Source of the DNA: Mucilaginibacter agri
GTDB taxonomy: Bacteria > Bacteroidota > Bacteroidia > Sphingobacteriales > Sphingobacteriaceae
Direction of reading: 5' to 3'
Length of the DNA stretch: 64,000 nucleotides
Assembly (NCBI RefSeq): GCF_009928685.1
Contig: NZ_WWEO01000036.1
Span: 1-64,000, forward strand
Shown here: positions 50,991 through 60,463 of the stretch, piece after piece
Layout: every line of letters starts with the position of its first letter
Position numbering within the stretch: the first letter of the stretch is position 1
The notes under the pieces: model-generated
Seen by the model: only the letters and a program-made list of their open reading frames with translations
The model's database searches: none
What the model was told of the DNA's origin: nothing
Position numbers and translations under genes: made by a program

Positions 50991-51490
50991 CTACTAGCCA
51001 AAATCTCTTCCAACTTTTCAGCGGTAAGGCTTAGGCCGTCTGCAATAATACCAGCTTTAAGATAGTGTGTTTCGCGTTCGGCGAGTTTGTCGGCTATAAA
51101 GGCAACTAAGTCATCACCGTGCTTGCCGTGCAGTAGCGGGCGCTCTTCCTTACCATGTTCTAAACGGTTAGCGAGGGCTTTGGGTGGCATCTGGATATAG
51201 ATCACCTTACCATTGGCATTCATCCAATCCATGTGGTCGAAATAGCAAGGCAGGCCACCGCCTGTAGAGATAATAGTCTGCTCTGAAAAATCTGTGTATT
51301 TTAAAATGTTCGACTCTTCTTTGCGGAAGGCTTCTTCGCCATGGCTAACAAAATAATTAGCGATTGTTGTGCCTTCTTTTTGCTCGAAAAGCTCATCGAG
51401 ATCCACAAACTTATAGCCCAGTCTGGCCGCTAACCTTCGGCCAAGGGTTGATTTACCGCAACCCATAAAACCAACTAAAAAGATCTTCAT
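50987..51490 (-). CDS. aroK: Shikimate kinase
   Basis: A 167-residue kinase converting shikimate to shikimate-3-phosphate in aromatic amino acid synthesis. The P-loop is GFMGCGKS (residues 7-14); FVDLDELFE binds Mg2+/shikimate, and the lid region is GKEERPLLHGKHG with the shikimate-contacting GGGLP upstream. It overlaps the upstream BT_3928-type gene by 4 bases (ATGA) and ends the DUF1599-BT_3928-aroK operon. Confidence 0.95.
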   Translation of the reverse strand: MKIFLVGFMGCGKSTLGRRLAARLGYKFVDLDELFEQKEGTTIANYFVSHGEEAFRKEESNILKYTDFSEQTIISTGGGLPCYFDHMDWMNANGKVIYIQMPPKALANRLEHGKEERPLLHGKHGDDLVAFIADKLAERETHYLKAGIIADGLSLTAEKLEEILASS

Positions 51491-52635
51491 TGCTGGCGTA
51501 AATAAGTTTTAACAACGTCGTCGTACTTGGGCAGACTGTGGTAGTGCCATTTGGCAACTACGGTTCCGCCCTTCATCAATAACACACCGGGATTAGATCT
51601 TACTATGGTTTTCAACGGAACGCCATCGGCATAATAGATCTCTGATATCAAGTGATGTTTCTTAGCGAAAGCTGTTGCATCAGCAGGTGAGTTTGAAGTT
51701 ACCAATACCGTGCGAATATTATAATTATCGGTAAGGTTAGCGGCTAATGCATTGATACGGCCAATGGCCTGCTCGTCGGTATGGCCTAAATCATAAGCTA
51801 CAATGATGAGATTATAGAACGGGTTAGACAGTAACTCCTGCGTATAATTAGTACCCGAAGCATCCTGTATAGCCAGGTCGCGTATTTTGGGTTCGAAACC
51901 TTTTTTAACTAGGCGAGATTGGGGTTCACCCACCACTTCCCAGTTGCTATCTTTCCAGATACCCGATTTCATATATTCCTTATCGGTCATTACCTTGGTG
52001 GCGTTGTTTGTTTTATTTTTAAGCTGATAAGTGATCTCAAATTCATCGGGCATTGCACCCGGAGGCGTTTTCATTTCATCGGGCAGGTTAGCTCCTACCT
52101 TATAAGGCAGAAAATCTATCACCGGTAAAAAGTTATAAGTATATAAACCGAAGCCAAATGAAAACACAACTGCACCCAAAAACAGGCTGTTACCCACTGA
52201 TGGACTAAATAATGGCATAATAGTGCGGCGTTTCATAAATATCACCAGCACCAAGGCCAGTAATACCATGTCTTTACTAAACGACTGCCAGGGCGTAAGC
52301 GGAATGGCATCGCCAAAGCAACCACATGTTTGTACCACTTTAAAAAAGGCCGAGTAAAAGGTTAAAAAGCCGAAAAAGATAATCAGCAATAATAATCCCC
52401 AGGCAACCTTAACGGCATGTGTGCCGATTAACAGCGCAAAACCCAGCAGCATTTCTATAGCACATAACGTGATAGCAATAGTTAAAGCCAACGGGTTTAA
52501 AAACATCATGTGAAATACCTCGAAGTATTCCTGCAATTTATAGCTGAACCCAAGCGGGTCGTTAGCTTTAATCAGTCCCGAAAATATAAAGAGTAAACCA
52601 ACGGCTATGCGGCAAAACCATACTAATGCCTTCAT
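51487..52635 (-). CDS. BT_3928-type membrane protein (DoxX/MauE-like plus thioredoxin-like)
   Basis: A 382-residue protein. Four N-terminal transmembrane segments (about 5-150) match the DoxX/MauE type, with VVQTCGCFGDAIPLTPWQSFSKD as the conserved cysteine loop. The C-terminal part (about 200-375) resembles a thioredoxin fold (NPFYNLIIVAYDLGHTDEQAIGRIN, VLLMKGGTVVAKWHYH) without an intact CxxC. It may be a membrane redox protein. It overlaps both neighbours by 4 bases. The exact role is unknown. Confidence 0.78.
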   Translation of the reverse strand: MKALVWFCRIAVGLLFIFSGLIKANDPLGFSYKLQEYFEVFHMMFLNPLALTIAITLCAIEMLLGFALLIGTHAVKVAWGLLLLIIFFGFLTFYSAFFKVVQTCGCFGDAIPLTPWQSFSKDMVLLALVLVIFMKRRTIMPLFSPSVGNSLFLGAVVFSFGFGLYTYNFLPVIDFLPYKVGANLPDEMKTPPGAMPDEFEITYQLKNKTNNATKVMTDKEYMKSGIWKDSNWEVVGEPQSRLVKKGFEPKIRDLAIQDASGTNYTQELLSNPFYNLIIVAYDLGHTDEQAIGRINALAANLTDNYNIRTVLVTSNSPADATAFAKKHHLISEIYYADGVPLKTIVRSNPGVLLMKGGTVVAKWHYHSLPKYDDVVKTYLRQQ

Positions 52636-53171
52636 TTTACATCCAGTTTAATGAGTGCAAAAACAGCATAATTCAGCATATCCTGGTAGTTAGCTGCCAC
52701 CCCTTCAGAGGCTACGGTCTGGCCTTTGTTATCTTCTATTTGCTTTACACGCAATATCTTCATCAATATCAAATCTGTTAACGAGCTGATGCGCATATCA
52801 CGCCATGCTTCGCCGTAATCATGGTTTTTGGCAAACATGAGGTTCTTAGTGTCCAGTACCTTAGCATCAAACATTCGTTCTACGTGCTCGGGTACAAGCT
52901 CTGTGGGTGTTTCGTTACCGCACTCTAATTGCATCAGGGCTATAACGCAGTAATTAACAATACCAATATATTCGCCCAAAATATCATCGCCCACTTTAGA
53001 TACCTTTTTTTCTTCGAGCGTACGGATACGCTGCGCTTTAATAAATATCTGGTCGGTTATTGATGATGGTCTTAAAATACGCCATGCAGTGCCATAATCG
53101 CGGGTTTTTTTCATAAAAAGGCCCTTACATACATTAATAACTGCGTCGTACTCTGCTGCTGTATTACTCAA
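52632..53171 (-). CDS. DUF1599 domain protein (tandem)
   Basis: A 179-residue protein with two copies of a similar block: KKTRDYGTAWRILRPSSITDQIFIKAQRIRTLEEKK and AKNHDYGEAWRDMRISSLTDLILMKILRVKQIEDNK. This duplication of the DUF1599 motif is visible by eye. The domain is related to nucleotide-binding folds in some databases, but a function is not known. It is the first gene of the operon with BT_3928 and aroK. Confidence 0.8.
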   Translation of the reverse strand: MSNTAAEYDAVINVCKGLFMKKTRDYGTAWRILRPSSITDQIFIKAQRIRTLEEKKVSKVGDDILGEYIGIVNYCVIALMQLECGNETPTELVPEHVERMFDAKVLDTKNLMFAKNHDYGEAWRDMRISSLTDLILMKILRVKQIEDNKGQTVASEGVAANYQDMLNYAVFALIKLDVK

Positions 53172-53292
53172 AATGGTAGTGTTAAAAAATTAAGTTTTAA
53201 TGATTGATGCGATTGCAGGATGATTAGCTCCATATTGCCTTTTAGGAAAAAGTGTCGCATGCATGATCTTAATGCTATCTCAAATATTGGTT

Positions 53293-53300
53293 TAACTTTG
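53293..53300 (+). promoter_or_regulatory. Bacteroidota -7 box TAACTTTG for folP
   Basis: Perfect TAnnTTTG, 31 bases before the folP GTG. Confidence 0.45.
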
Positions 53301-53331
53301 CAATATCTAGTAACAAGCATCCAAAATCATC

Positions 53332-54183
53332 GTGGCTAAAGATACATATTTTCAGAAAAAGACAACCCTGAATGCTAAGGGAACACTGATTGATCTGAGT
53401 ACCCCAAAGGTAATGGGCATCATCAACCTCACGCCCGATTCTTTCTACAGCCAAAGCCGTAAGCCCCAAGTCACTGACGCTCTGCAACAAGCCGAAAAGA
53501 TGTTGGCCGATGGTGCTGCTTTTTTAGATCTTGGTGCCTACTCGTCGCGCCCCGGCGCTGTGGATATTTCTGCTCAAGAGGAGATAGACCGCCTTTTACC
53601 TGCGGTTGAAGCCATTGCACAAGCATTCCCAGAAGCCATAATGTCGATAGATACCTTTCGGGCATCGGTTGCCGATGCTGCCGTTAAAGGTGGGGCGCAT
53701 ATTATAAACGATATTTCTGGCGGACAACTCGATGAACAAATGTTTGAAACCGCGGCCCGCTTGCAGGTACCCTACATTCTGATGCACATGCGCGGTACCC
53801 CCACAACTATGACGCAGCTGACGGATTACAACGATATTTTCACAGATGTTTTTGACTACCTGCAACAAAAATACGCCGAACTGAAACGATTAGGCGTACA
53901 CGATGTAGTCCTGGACCCCGGTTTCGGCTTCGCCAAAAAAACAGAACAAAGTTACGAGCTGCTTAACCGCATGCAGGATTTTGATATGCTGGGTTTACCG
54001 GTATTGGTCGGCGTATCGCGCAAGCGGATGATTTACCACTTAACGGGCGGTGAAGCTGCCAACGCGCTTAACGGCACTACTGTTATAAACACCATTGCTT
54101 TAACAAAGGGCGCAAATATTTTGCGGGTACATGATGTAAAGGAAGCCGTTGAGGCCGTTAATATTTATCAAATGTTGAAATAG
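53332..54183 (+). CDS. folP: Dihydropteroate synthase
   Basis: A 283-residue DHPS joining 6-hydroxymethyl-dihydropterin diphosphate and p-aminobenzoate in folate synthesis, the sulfonamide target. Signature 1 is VMGIINLTPDSFYSQSR, signature 2 is AAFLDLGAYSSRPGA; ISGG and DPGFGFAKKTEQ bind substrate, and GVSRKRMI is the PABA loop. It starts with GTG. It stands alone between divergent DUF1599 and convergent genes. Confidence 0.95.
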   Translation: MAKDTYFQKKTTLNAKGTLIDLSTPKVMGIINLTPDSFYSQSRKPQVTDALQQAEKMLADGAAFLDLGAYSSRPGAVDISAQEEIDRLLPAVEAIAQAFPEAIMSIDTFRASVADAAVKGGAHIINDISGGQLDEQMFETAARLQVPYILMHMRGTPTTMTQLTDYNDIFTDVFDYLQQKYAELKRLGVHDVVLDPGFGFAKKTEQSYELLNRMQDFDMLGLPVLVGVSRKRMIYHLTGGEAANALNGTTVINTIALTKGANILRVHDVKEAVEAVNIYQMLK

Positions 54184-54194
54184 AACGCATCTAC

Positions 54195-54788
54195 CTACCA
54201 GTTCTTGGTCATTAAGTTAATTATATCGATAGCGTTACGCCTGTCCCAATAAGGCGAGCAATATTTATTATAGTATTCGGGCGCGTAGTAATATAATAAG
54301 CGCGATTTATCTTTCCTGATGATCCAGATAGAATAGCCCGCGGCATTATCAATACCTATTGGAAATTTATGATGCTTTCCGTTAACTACGGTGTCTACCT
54401 CCGTGCAGGTGGGATATACCTCGTCGTCATCAATGGCGAATAAATTATTAGTAACCAGTCTGGAAATCAGCGTATCACTCTCCGCTTTATATTTATCAGG
54501 AACTGGTACAGGTGGATCATATTTGGCAAGGCTCCCCTCCTTGTTGTGAAAGTTCATTTTTTGCCACTTCCCATTCTTGCAGACTAATAAATGGTAGTCA
54601 GAATCGTATTTCCAGTTGTAATGGGTACGCAGCGCAATAATCATATCAAAATCTTTGACATGGTTGCGCAACACCGTATCCATGTGGCTGGTGTACCTTA
54701 AATTACTAACGAAATCAGGGATAACTATTTGTGAAAAAACAGTACAGCTGCATAATGAAAATATCAAAAGCAGTAATATTCTTTTCAT
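54195..54788 (-). CDS. Hypothetical secreted protein
   Basis: A 197-residue protein from MKRILLLLIFSLCSCTVFSQ, a signal peptide (an upstream in-frame ATG at 54824 would add 12 residues). The mature part has YNWKYDSDYHLLVCKNGKWQKMNFHN and a C-terminal DRRNAIDIINLMTKNW; no domain is recognised. Predicted periplasmic or outer-surface. The gene ends 11 bases from the convergent folP stop. Function unknown. Confidence 0.65.
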   Translation of the reverse strand: MKRILLLLIFSLCSCTVFSQIVIPDFVSNLRYTSHMDTVLRNHVKDFDMIIALRTHYNWKYDSDYHLLVCKNGKWQKMNFHNKEGSLAKYDPPVPVPDKYKAESDTLISRLVTNNLFAIDDDEVYPTCTEVDTVVNGKHHKFPIGIDNAAGYSIWIIRKDKSRLLYYYAPEYYNKYCSPYWDRRNAIDIINLMTKNW

Positions 54789-54841
54789 GGCCCTGAAAAT
54801 ACGCATTAAGGCCCAAATTACCAAGATAAGGCAGTCCGGTG

Positions 54842-56353
54842 TTAGTTAAGGTATTGAAGGATGCTCTCCACGTACTCGCGGTTGTTGGCTAAACGAGGCA
54901 CTTTGTGCTGCCCGCCAAGCTTGCCTTTCTGCTTCATCCATTTAAAAAAGGTACCGCAGGGAGCCACATGCACTACCGGGCGATGCAATGCCATATCCTT
55001 AAAACGCTTGGCGTCATAGTCGGAATTGAGTTTGCGCAGGGTCTCGTCGAGCAGGTCTACAAACCTGTCGAACTCGGCCGGCTTTTTTTCAAACTCAATG
55101 ATCCATTCGTGCCCGCCGGCTTTTTTATCAGAAAAATAAACCGGACCAGCGGTATAATCCTGTATTACGGCACCGGTTTGGCGACAGGCCTCTTCAATGG
55201 CGCGGTCGGCATTATCTACAATTACTTCTTCGCCAAAGGCATTAATATAGTGTTTGGTACGCCCGGTTATCTGTATCCGGAATGGTGCTAATGACGTGAA
55301 CCTAATGGTATCGCCTATCATATAACGCCATAAACCAGCATTGGTGCTGATGATAAGGGCGTAGTTTTTCCCTATTTCCACCTCATCAAGCGTAAGTGTT
55401 TCGGGGTGTTCATCACCAAGATGTTCTATCGGCAAAAATTCGTACACAATCCCGTAATCCAGCATCAGCAGCATTTCGCCCGGCTCTTCCAGATCCTGAA
55501 TCCCGAAGAAACCTTCCGTTGCATTGTAGGTTTCGAGGTAATACATATCATCGCTCGGAATCAGCTTTTTAAACTGCTCGCGGTAAGGCGTAAAGTTTAC
55601 CGCACCATGGAAATATAGCTCCAGATTAGGCCAAACTTCCAATAGGTTATCCTTGCCGGTAATTTCGAGGATACGTTTAAAGAGCAGGATGTTCCAGGTA
55701 GGCACACCGCTAATGCCGGTCATGTTGGCATCTTTAGTGGCGTAGGCCATCTTCTCTATCTTCTCCTCAAAGTTCTCCAGCAGGGCAATATCCAGGTGTG
55801 GAGTACGATAGAACTGCGCCCACAGAGGTAAATTCTTCATAATTACCGCCGATAGGTCGCCGAAAAAGGTATCTGCATTGAGCTGGCTCACCTGGTGGCT
55901 GCCGCCCAGCGTTAAAATTTTGCCGGTAAAAAGTTTCGAATCGGGGCGATTGTTAAAGTACATGGTCAACATGTCTTTACCGCCCTTAAAGTGGCACTCT
56001 TCCAAGGCTTCCTCGCTTACCGGGATAAACTTGCTCCTGTCATTGGTTGTGCCCGATGATTTTGCGAACCACTTGATTTCTGACGGCCATAACACGTTCT
56101 GCTCGCCTTTCAGCATGCGGTCTATGTAGGGTTTCAGGCTGTCGTAGTTTTGCAGGGGCACCCGCTGTTTAAACTCGTTGAGGTTGCTGATGCTTTTGTA
56201 GTGATGCTTTTTACCCCACTCGGTGTTCTCTGCACCCGATATTAATTTCTCAAACCACTCCTCTTGTACTTCGTTGGGGTACTTCATAAAAAGCTCTATC
56301 TGGTGCATGCGTTTCTTCATGAGCCAGGTAGCAACGGAGTTAATGAGGGTCAT
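54842..56353 (-). CDS. GH3 auxin-responsive-family [13 protein letters not shown] ligase
   Basis: A 503-residue member of the GH3 (jasmonate/auxin-amido synthetase) superfamily, firefly-luciferase-type [11 protein letters not shown] enzymes. Here GH3 is the plant gene name, not glycoside hydrolase 3. Visible [16 protein letters not shown] motifs: KWFAKSSGTTNDRSKFIPVS, a segment YLETYNATEGFFGI, and RTKHYINAFGEEVIVDNADRAI. Plant members link amino acids to hormones; bacterial substrates are unknown. It lies 24 bases after lptB and probably is in the recJ-lptB unit. Confidence 0.85.
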   Translation of the reverse strand: MTLINSVATWLMKKRMHQIELFMKYPNEVQEEWFEKLISGAENTEWGKKHHYKSISNLNEFKQRVPLQNYDSLKPYIDRMLKGEQNVLWPSEIKWFAKSSGTTNDRSKFIPVSEEALEECHFKGGKDMLTMYFNNRPDSKLFTGKILTLGGSHQVSQLNADTFFGDLSAVIMKNLPLWAQFYRTPHLDIALLENFEEKIEKMAYATKDANMTGISGVPTWNILLFKRILEITGKDNLLEVWPNLELYFHGAVNFTPYREQFKKLIPSDDMYYLETYNATEGFFGIQDLEEPGEMLLMLDYGIVYEFLPIEHLGDEHPETLTLDEVEIGKNYALIISTNAGLWRYMIGDTIRFTSLAPFRIQITGRTKHYINAFGEEVIVDNADRAIEEACRQTGAVIQDYTAGPVYFSDKKAGGHEWIIEFEKKPAEFDRFVDLLDETLRKLNSDYDAKRFKDMALHRPVVHVAPCGTFFKWMKQKGKLGGQHKVPRLANNREYVESILQYLN

Positions 56354-56377
56354 AGATAATGGTTAGTTAGTATGGTA

Positions 56378-57115
56378 TTATAAAAAGGTTTTGCGTTTTA
56401 AAACAAAGTTTGCTCCGAGATATACTTTACGTACCATCTCATTAGCAGCCAATACCTCAGGCACGCCCGACTCGAGAATTTTACCCTCGAACAACAGGTA
56501 AGCCCTATCGGTAATAGATAGCGTTTCCTGTACGTTGTGGTCGGTAATCAGGATGCCAATGTTACGGTGCCTTAGTTTAGCCACCATCGACTGGATCTCT
56601 TCTACTGCGATGGGGTCAACCCCTGCAAAAGGCTCATCCAGCAGGATAAAGTTTGGCTCGGCAGCCAGCGCACGGGCAATTTCCGTACGGCGGCGTTCAC
56701 CTCCCGAAAGCAGGTCGCCACGGTTACGGCGCACTTTGTGAAGGCTAAACTCGTCTATCAGTTCTTCCAGTTTTTCCTGCTGACGAACTTTGTCCAGGTC
56801 GCCCATTTCCAACACGGCCTTAATGTTATCCTCTACCGAAAGCTTACGAAAAACCGAAGCCTCTTGCGCCAGGTAACCGATGCCCTTTTGGGCGCGGCGG
56901 TACATTGGGTCGCCGGTAATGTCTTTTTCTTCTAAATAGATCTTGCCTTCGTTGGGTTTTATCAACCCCACGATCATATAAAACGAAGTGGTTTTACCGG
57001 CACCGTTAGGGCCAAGCAAACCAACAATTTCGCCTTGCGCAACATCAAACGATACGTCGTTTACAACGGTACGCTGTTTATATTTCTTTACCAGGTGCTC
57101 GGCACGTAATATCAT
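56378..57115 (-). CDS. lptB: LPS export ABC transporter ATP-binding protein
   Basis: A 245-residue ABC ATPase. Walker A GPNGAGKT (35-42), Q-loop [10 protein letters not shown], signature [17 protein letters not shown], Walker [13 protein letters not shown] and switch histidine LITDHNV, all as in LptB. It powers extraction of LPS from the inner membrane with LptFG and LptC, which are not in the window. It ends in the LptB-type tail [14 protein letters not shown]. Confidence 0.94.
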   Translation of the reverse strand: MILRAEHLVKKYKQRTVVNDVSFDVAQGEIVGLLGPNGAGKTTSFYMIVGLIKPNEGKIYLEEKDITGDPMYRRAQKGIGYLAQEASVFRKLSVEDNIKAVLEMGDLDKVRQQEKLEELIDEFSLHKVRRNRGDLLSGGERRRTEIARALAAEPNFILLDEPFAGVDPIAVEEIQSMVAKLRHRNIGILITDHNVQETLSITDRAYLLFEGKILESGVPEVLAANEMVRKVYLGANFVLKRKTFL

Positions 57116-57156
57116 ATCTTAATTTTATCCTAACCGAAAAAAGCCCGGCAGGTTTT

Positions 57157-58866
57157 TTATAATTGGTCGCTTAATCTAATTCCTTTGATGTTCAACTGGA
57201 TAGACCGCCTATCGCGCCAAACATTTTCTTCTATCGTATAACAAATATCAAACGGAAGCCCGCGCTTTAACTCGGGCAGCCAAAGTGCCTGCCCAAAGGC
57301 AATGCAATCAAATATAGCCGAACCTTGCTGCATTACGCACATTTTTAAATGGTCCATACCAACAAGCGAAGGCTGGTTGTGCAGATTTACCCCACGCGAT
57401 AAAAACACAGGCGTCATATTCTCCGGGCCAAATGGGCCGTACTGGCTTAGCACCCGGAAGAATTTGCTGTCGATCTGATCCAAGGTTATCTCGGCATCTA
57501 TCCTGATTTCCTGTATTAACATTTCGGGGGTAATGGTGGCGTTAACCACCTCCTCAAAGCGATCCATAAAGGCGGGCACGTTCTCCGGCGGCATGGTTAA
57601 ACCTGCCGCGTATTTGTGGCCGCCGTATTGGGTTAACAAGTCACTACAGCCACTCAGTGCCTCGTACAGGTCAAAGCCCAATACCGAGCGTGCTGAACCT
57701 GCTACATGCCCGTTAGAACGCGTAAGCACCACCGTAGGGCGATAATATTTTTCAGTCAGTCGCGATGCTACGATACCGATGACACCCTTGTGCCAGGTTT
57801 CATTGAAGACCACGGTCGATTTACGGTTAATCAGCACCTCATCCTGCTTAATGATACTCAGCGCTTCATCGGTTATCGACAGATCGTGCCCCTTACGTTC
57901 GGTGTTCTGAATGTTGATGAGGGCACCTTTCTCGCGTGCAGCTTCCATCGATGTAGCAATTAAAAGCTCTACCGCATGCTTGGCATCATCAATCCTGCCC
58001 GCTGCATTGATGCGCGGACCGAGTAGAAATACCACATCAGAAATATTCACGCGCTCTTTTTTACCCGCCACTTCCATTAATACCTTAACGCCGGTACAAG
58101 GGTTGGTATTTAACTGCTGCAAACCGTAATGTGCCAGCGTGCGGTTCTCGCCGGTAATATGTACAATATCGCAGGCTATGCTAATGGCTACCAGATCGAG
58201 ATAGCAGCTTATTTCTTCGAAAGGGATGCCGTTTTTTTCGGCATAGGCCTGTATCAGTTTAAAACCGATCCCACAGCCCGAAAGTTCTTTATAGGGGTAA
58301 TCGCAATCGCTTCTTTTCGGATCGAGTACTGCCACAGCTTCGGGTAACTGATCGCCGGGTAAGTGGTGATCGCAGATAATAAAATCAACACCTAGACTAT
58401 TTGCGTGTGCTATTTTATCAACCGATTTAATACCGCAGTCCAAAGCAACAATAAGGTCAAACCCATTGGCCGCTGCATAGTCAATCCCTTGGGTTGATAT
58501 GCCGTACCCTTCGGTGTAGCGGTTGGGGATATAGTATTCGATGTTATCGGTAAACTTTTTAAAGAAACTGTACACAATTGAGACTGCAGTAGTACCATCT
58601 ACGTCGTAATCACCGTAGATCATTATTTTTTCACCCTTGTCAATGGCTTTTTCTATCCGGTTGATAGCTTTTTCCATGTCGGCCATCAGGAAAGGATCGT
58701 GCAGGTGGCGGATATCCGGGCGGAAAAAGAACCTCGCTTCTTCAAAATCGGCAATACCACGTTGCAGTAGCAGCGCACTCAGTACCGGATCGATGTTTAG
58801 TTCGGAAGCCAGCTTTTCTACATTTCCCTGATCTGGCATCTCGCGCACCGACCACCGTTTTTGCAT
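57157..58866 (-). CDS. recJ: Single-stranded-DNA-specific exonuclease RecJ
   Basis: A 569-residue RecJ of the DHH/DHHA1 family. Metal-binding motifs: MIYGDYDVDGTTAV, LIVALDCGIKSV, FIICDHHLPGD and the later GPRINAAGRI, with the DHHA1 part GHVAGSARS and GGHKYAAGLTM. It degrades single-stranded DNA 5' to 3' in recombination and repair. It is the first gene of the likely recJ-lptB-GH3 unit. Length matches RecJ. Confidence 0.95.
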   Translation of the reverse strand: MQKRWSVREMPDQGNVEKLASELNIDPVLSALLLQRGIADFEEARFFFRPDIRHLHDPFLMADMEKAINRIEKAIDKGEKIMIYGDYDVDGTTAVSIVYSFFKKFTDNIEYYIPNRYTEGYGISTQGIDYAAANGFDLIVALDCGIKSVDKIAHANSLGVDFIICDHHLPGDQLPEAVAVLDPKRSDCDYPYKELSGCGIGFKLIQAYAEKNGIPFEEISCYLDLVAISIACDIVHITGENRTLAHYGLQQLNTNPCTGVKVLMEVAGKKERVNISDVVFLLGPRINAAGRIDDAKHAVELLIATSMEAAREKGALINIQNTERKGHDLSITDEALSIIKQDEVLINRKSTVVFNETWHKGVIGIVASRLTEKYYRPTVVLTRSNGHVAGSARSVLGFDLYEALSGCSDLLTQYGGHKYAAGLTMPPENVPAFMDRFEEVVNATITPEMLIQEIRIDAEITLDQIDSKFFRVLSQYGPFGPENMTPVFLSRGVNLHNQPSLVGMDHLKMCVMQQGSAIFDCIAFGQALWLPELKRGLPFDICYTIEENVWRDRRSIQLNIKGIRLSDQL

Positions 58867-58951
58867 ATCTTTGTGTGTTTAAACCGTAAATATAATTATC
58901 CGGTTAATTTAACAAACAAAGGTAAGGTCAAAAAAGCACATATAATATAAC

Positions 58952-59728
58952 ATGGAAGTTTTTGCGTTAGGAGAAGGTTCGTATTCGGTTGATGCCACTA
59001 AAAAGTTTATCCCTTTTGACCCCACAAAGGATGATGCAAAATCGAGACCAGGATCTATTTTTATCCATGTAAACCCCTTTTTAATTAAAACTGATAAGGA
59101 TTTGATGGTGCTCGACACGGGCCTGGGCATGAAAGCTGACGATGGCGAATTAGTTATCCACAAAAACATCCGCAAGCATGGGTTCGACCCGGAAGATGTA
59201 ACCAAGGTAATGATGTCGCACCTGCACTACGACCATGCCAGTGGCTTAGTGTTTGAAGAGAACGGCCGCCTGCATCCCAGCTTTCCGCAGGCCCAACATG
59301 TGATACAACGCAGCGAGTGGGAAACGGCGTTCTCCGGTAAATCATACTCTTATCGCGCTGAAGTGTTTGAATCACTGCAGCGTTCGGCCGATATAACTTT
59401 CCTGGAAGGCTCAGGCGAATTTATGCCGGGCATTAAATATGAGCTTTCTGGTGGCCATTGTCCCTTTCACCAGGTTTTTTGGTTTGATATCGAGGGCAAA
59501 AAGATCTTTTTCGGCGGCGACGAATTACCTGAGCCAGAACAACTACTACGCAAGTTTATAGCCAAGTACGATTTTGATGGCCGCAAGGCTATGGAGCTAC
59601 GCGACATTTACGGACACAAAGCCGCAGCCGAAGGCTGGACCTGCCTGTTTTATCACGCCAAAACAATGCCTATTGGCAATGTGAGGTTGTTGGAGCACGA
59701 TGCGTTTAGTGTAACACCTGCTGTTTAG
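58952..59728 (+). CDS. MBL-fold metallo-hydrolase
   Basis: A 258-residue metallo-beta-lactamase fold protein. The metal motif HxHxDH is H90-L-H92-Y-D94-H95 in SHLHYDHASG; later ligands are in LSGGHCPFH and the FFGGDELPEP aspartate. Quorum-quenching lactonases and other hydrolases share this layout, so the substrate cannot be fixed. It is divergent from recJ. Confidence 0.85.
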   Translation: MEVFALGEGSYSVDATKKFIPFDPTKDDAKSRPGSIFIHVNPFLIKTDKDLMVLDTGLGMKADDGELVIHKNIRKHGFDPEDVTKVMMSHLHYDHASGLVFEENGRLHPSFPQAQHVIQRSEWETAFSGKSYSYRAEVFESLQRSADITFLEGSGEFMPGIKYELSGGHCPFHQVFWFDIEGKKIFFGGDELPEPEQLLRKFIAKYDFDGRKAMELRDIYGHKAAAEGWTCLFYHAKTMPIGNVRLLEHDAFSVTPAV

Positions 59729-59750
59729 TCTTAGCTAAAGAGAAGTTATT

Positions 59751-59845
59751 CTTCCCTCCCTCGGGAGGGTTGGGAGGGGTTTCTGTTATTGCTTAGCATA
59801 CGCAAAACCCCTCCCTGCCACCACACTGGCAGCCGCCTCCTCCAA
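59751..59845. repeat. CCCTCCC/GGGAGGG repeat after the MBL gene
   Basis: CTCCCTCGGGAGGG is a palindrome; GGGAGGGGTTT (from 59773) pairs with AAACCCCTCCC (59805-59815). A further CTGCCACCACACTGGCAG hairpin follows. This fills the gap to arsC. Confidence 0.7.
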
Positions 59846-59911
59846 TGAGGAACGTTAAAAGGCTGGTCTATAGTTATTTCTACTCAAAGATAATACAAGA
59901 AAATATCCACA

Positions 59912-60328
59912 CTATCTAAAATTCCCATCCACAAAATCGCGGGTATAGATCTTGATCATGTCCCTAACTCTACGAAATTGTTCCATTACCTGTTCTTCAC
60001 TTCCAAAGGATTTGGCTGGGTCGGGGAAGTTGTAGTGTAATTTCGTTGCGTTTGATGGAAAATAGGGGCAATTTTCTTTAGCGTTATCACACACGGTAAT
60101 TACAAAATCGAAGTTGACATCTGCATACTCATCGATGTTATTAGAGGTATGGCCCGATATATCAATACCGTCCCTCTTCATAATTTCGATAGCTTTGGGG
60201 TTTACACCGTGTGTTTCTATTCCAGCGCTGTAAATCTCCGCTCTATCGCCCGCAAATTCTCTCAGATAACCTTCAGCAATCTGGCTTCTGCAGCTGTTGC
60301 CGGTACATAGTACCAATACTTTTTTCAT
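59912..60328 (-). CDS. arsC: Arsenate reductase, thioredoxin-coupled (LMW-PTP fold)
   Basis: A 138-residue arsenate reductase of the low-molecular-weight phosphatase fold. The P-loop is C8-TGNSCRS (catalytic C8), and the redox relay cysteines are C80 and C87 in VCDNAKENCPYF. This matches the C10/C82/C89 layout of the thioredoxin-coupled Staphylococcus ArsC, offset by two. It reduces arsenate to arsenite. It ends the ars operon. No arsenite exporter (ArsB or Acr3) is in the window. Confidence 0.93.
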   Translation of the reverse strand: MKKVLVLCTGNSCRSQIAEGYLREFAGDRAEIYSAGIETHGVNPKAIEIMKRDGIDISGHTSNNIDEYADVNFDFVITVCDNAKENCPYFPSNATKLHYNFPDPAKSFGSEEQVMEQFRRVRDMIKIYTRDFVDGNFR

Positions 60329-60337
60329 TCCTTCTAT

Positions 60338-60463
60338 TTAAACTAATAACCAAATAAGGTTGATGATGCAAAACTTGGCATCCCAGCCAAAAATCAGCTG
60401 CAATACCAACACGGATGCCGTAATTACAATGGCCTTTTTATATCTTTTGAGTTTAAGTAACAT
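60338..60463 (-). CDS. 41-residue membrane protein in the ars operon
   Basis: MLLKLKRYKKAIVITASVLV followed by LQLIFGWDAKFCIINLIWLLV. It has a basic N-terminus, then a hydrophobic segment (about 11-25), a GWDAKFC turn and a second hydrophobic end. Its ATG overlaps the DUF6428 stop by one base (TAATG at 60465-60461), and arsC begins 9 bases after its TAA. This tight, in-order packing and the membrane-like composition make it likely real. Function unknown; a role at the membrane during arsenic handling is inferred only from context. Confidence 0.7.
   Translation of the reverse strand: MLLKLKRYKKAIVITASVLVLQLIFGWDAKFCIINLIWLLV

Noticed and set aside
59154..59162. Second perfect DnaA box TTATCCACA
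   Set aside because: Lies inside the MBL-fold coding region, isolated.
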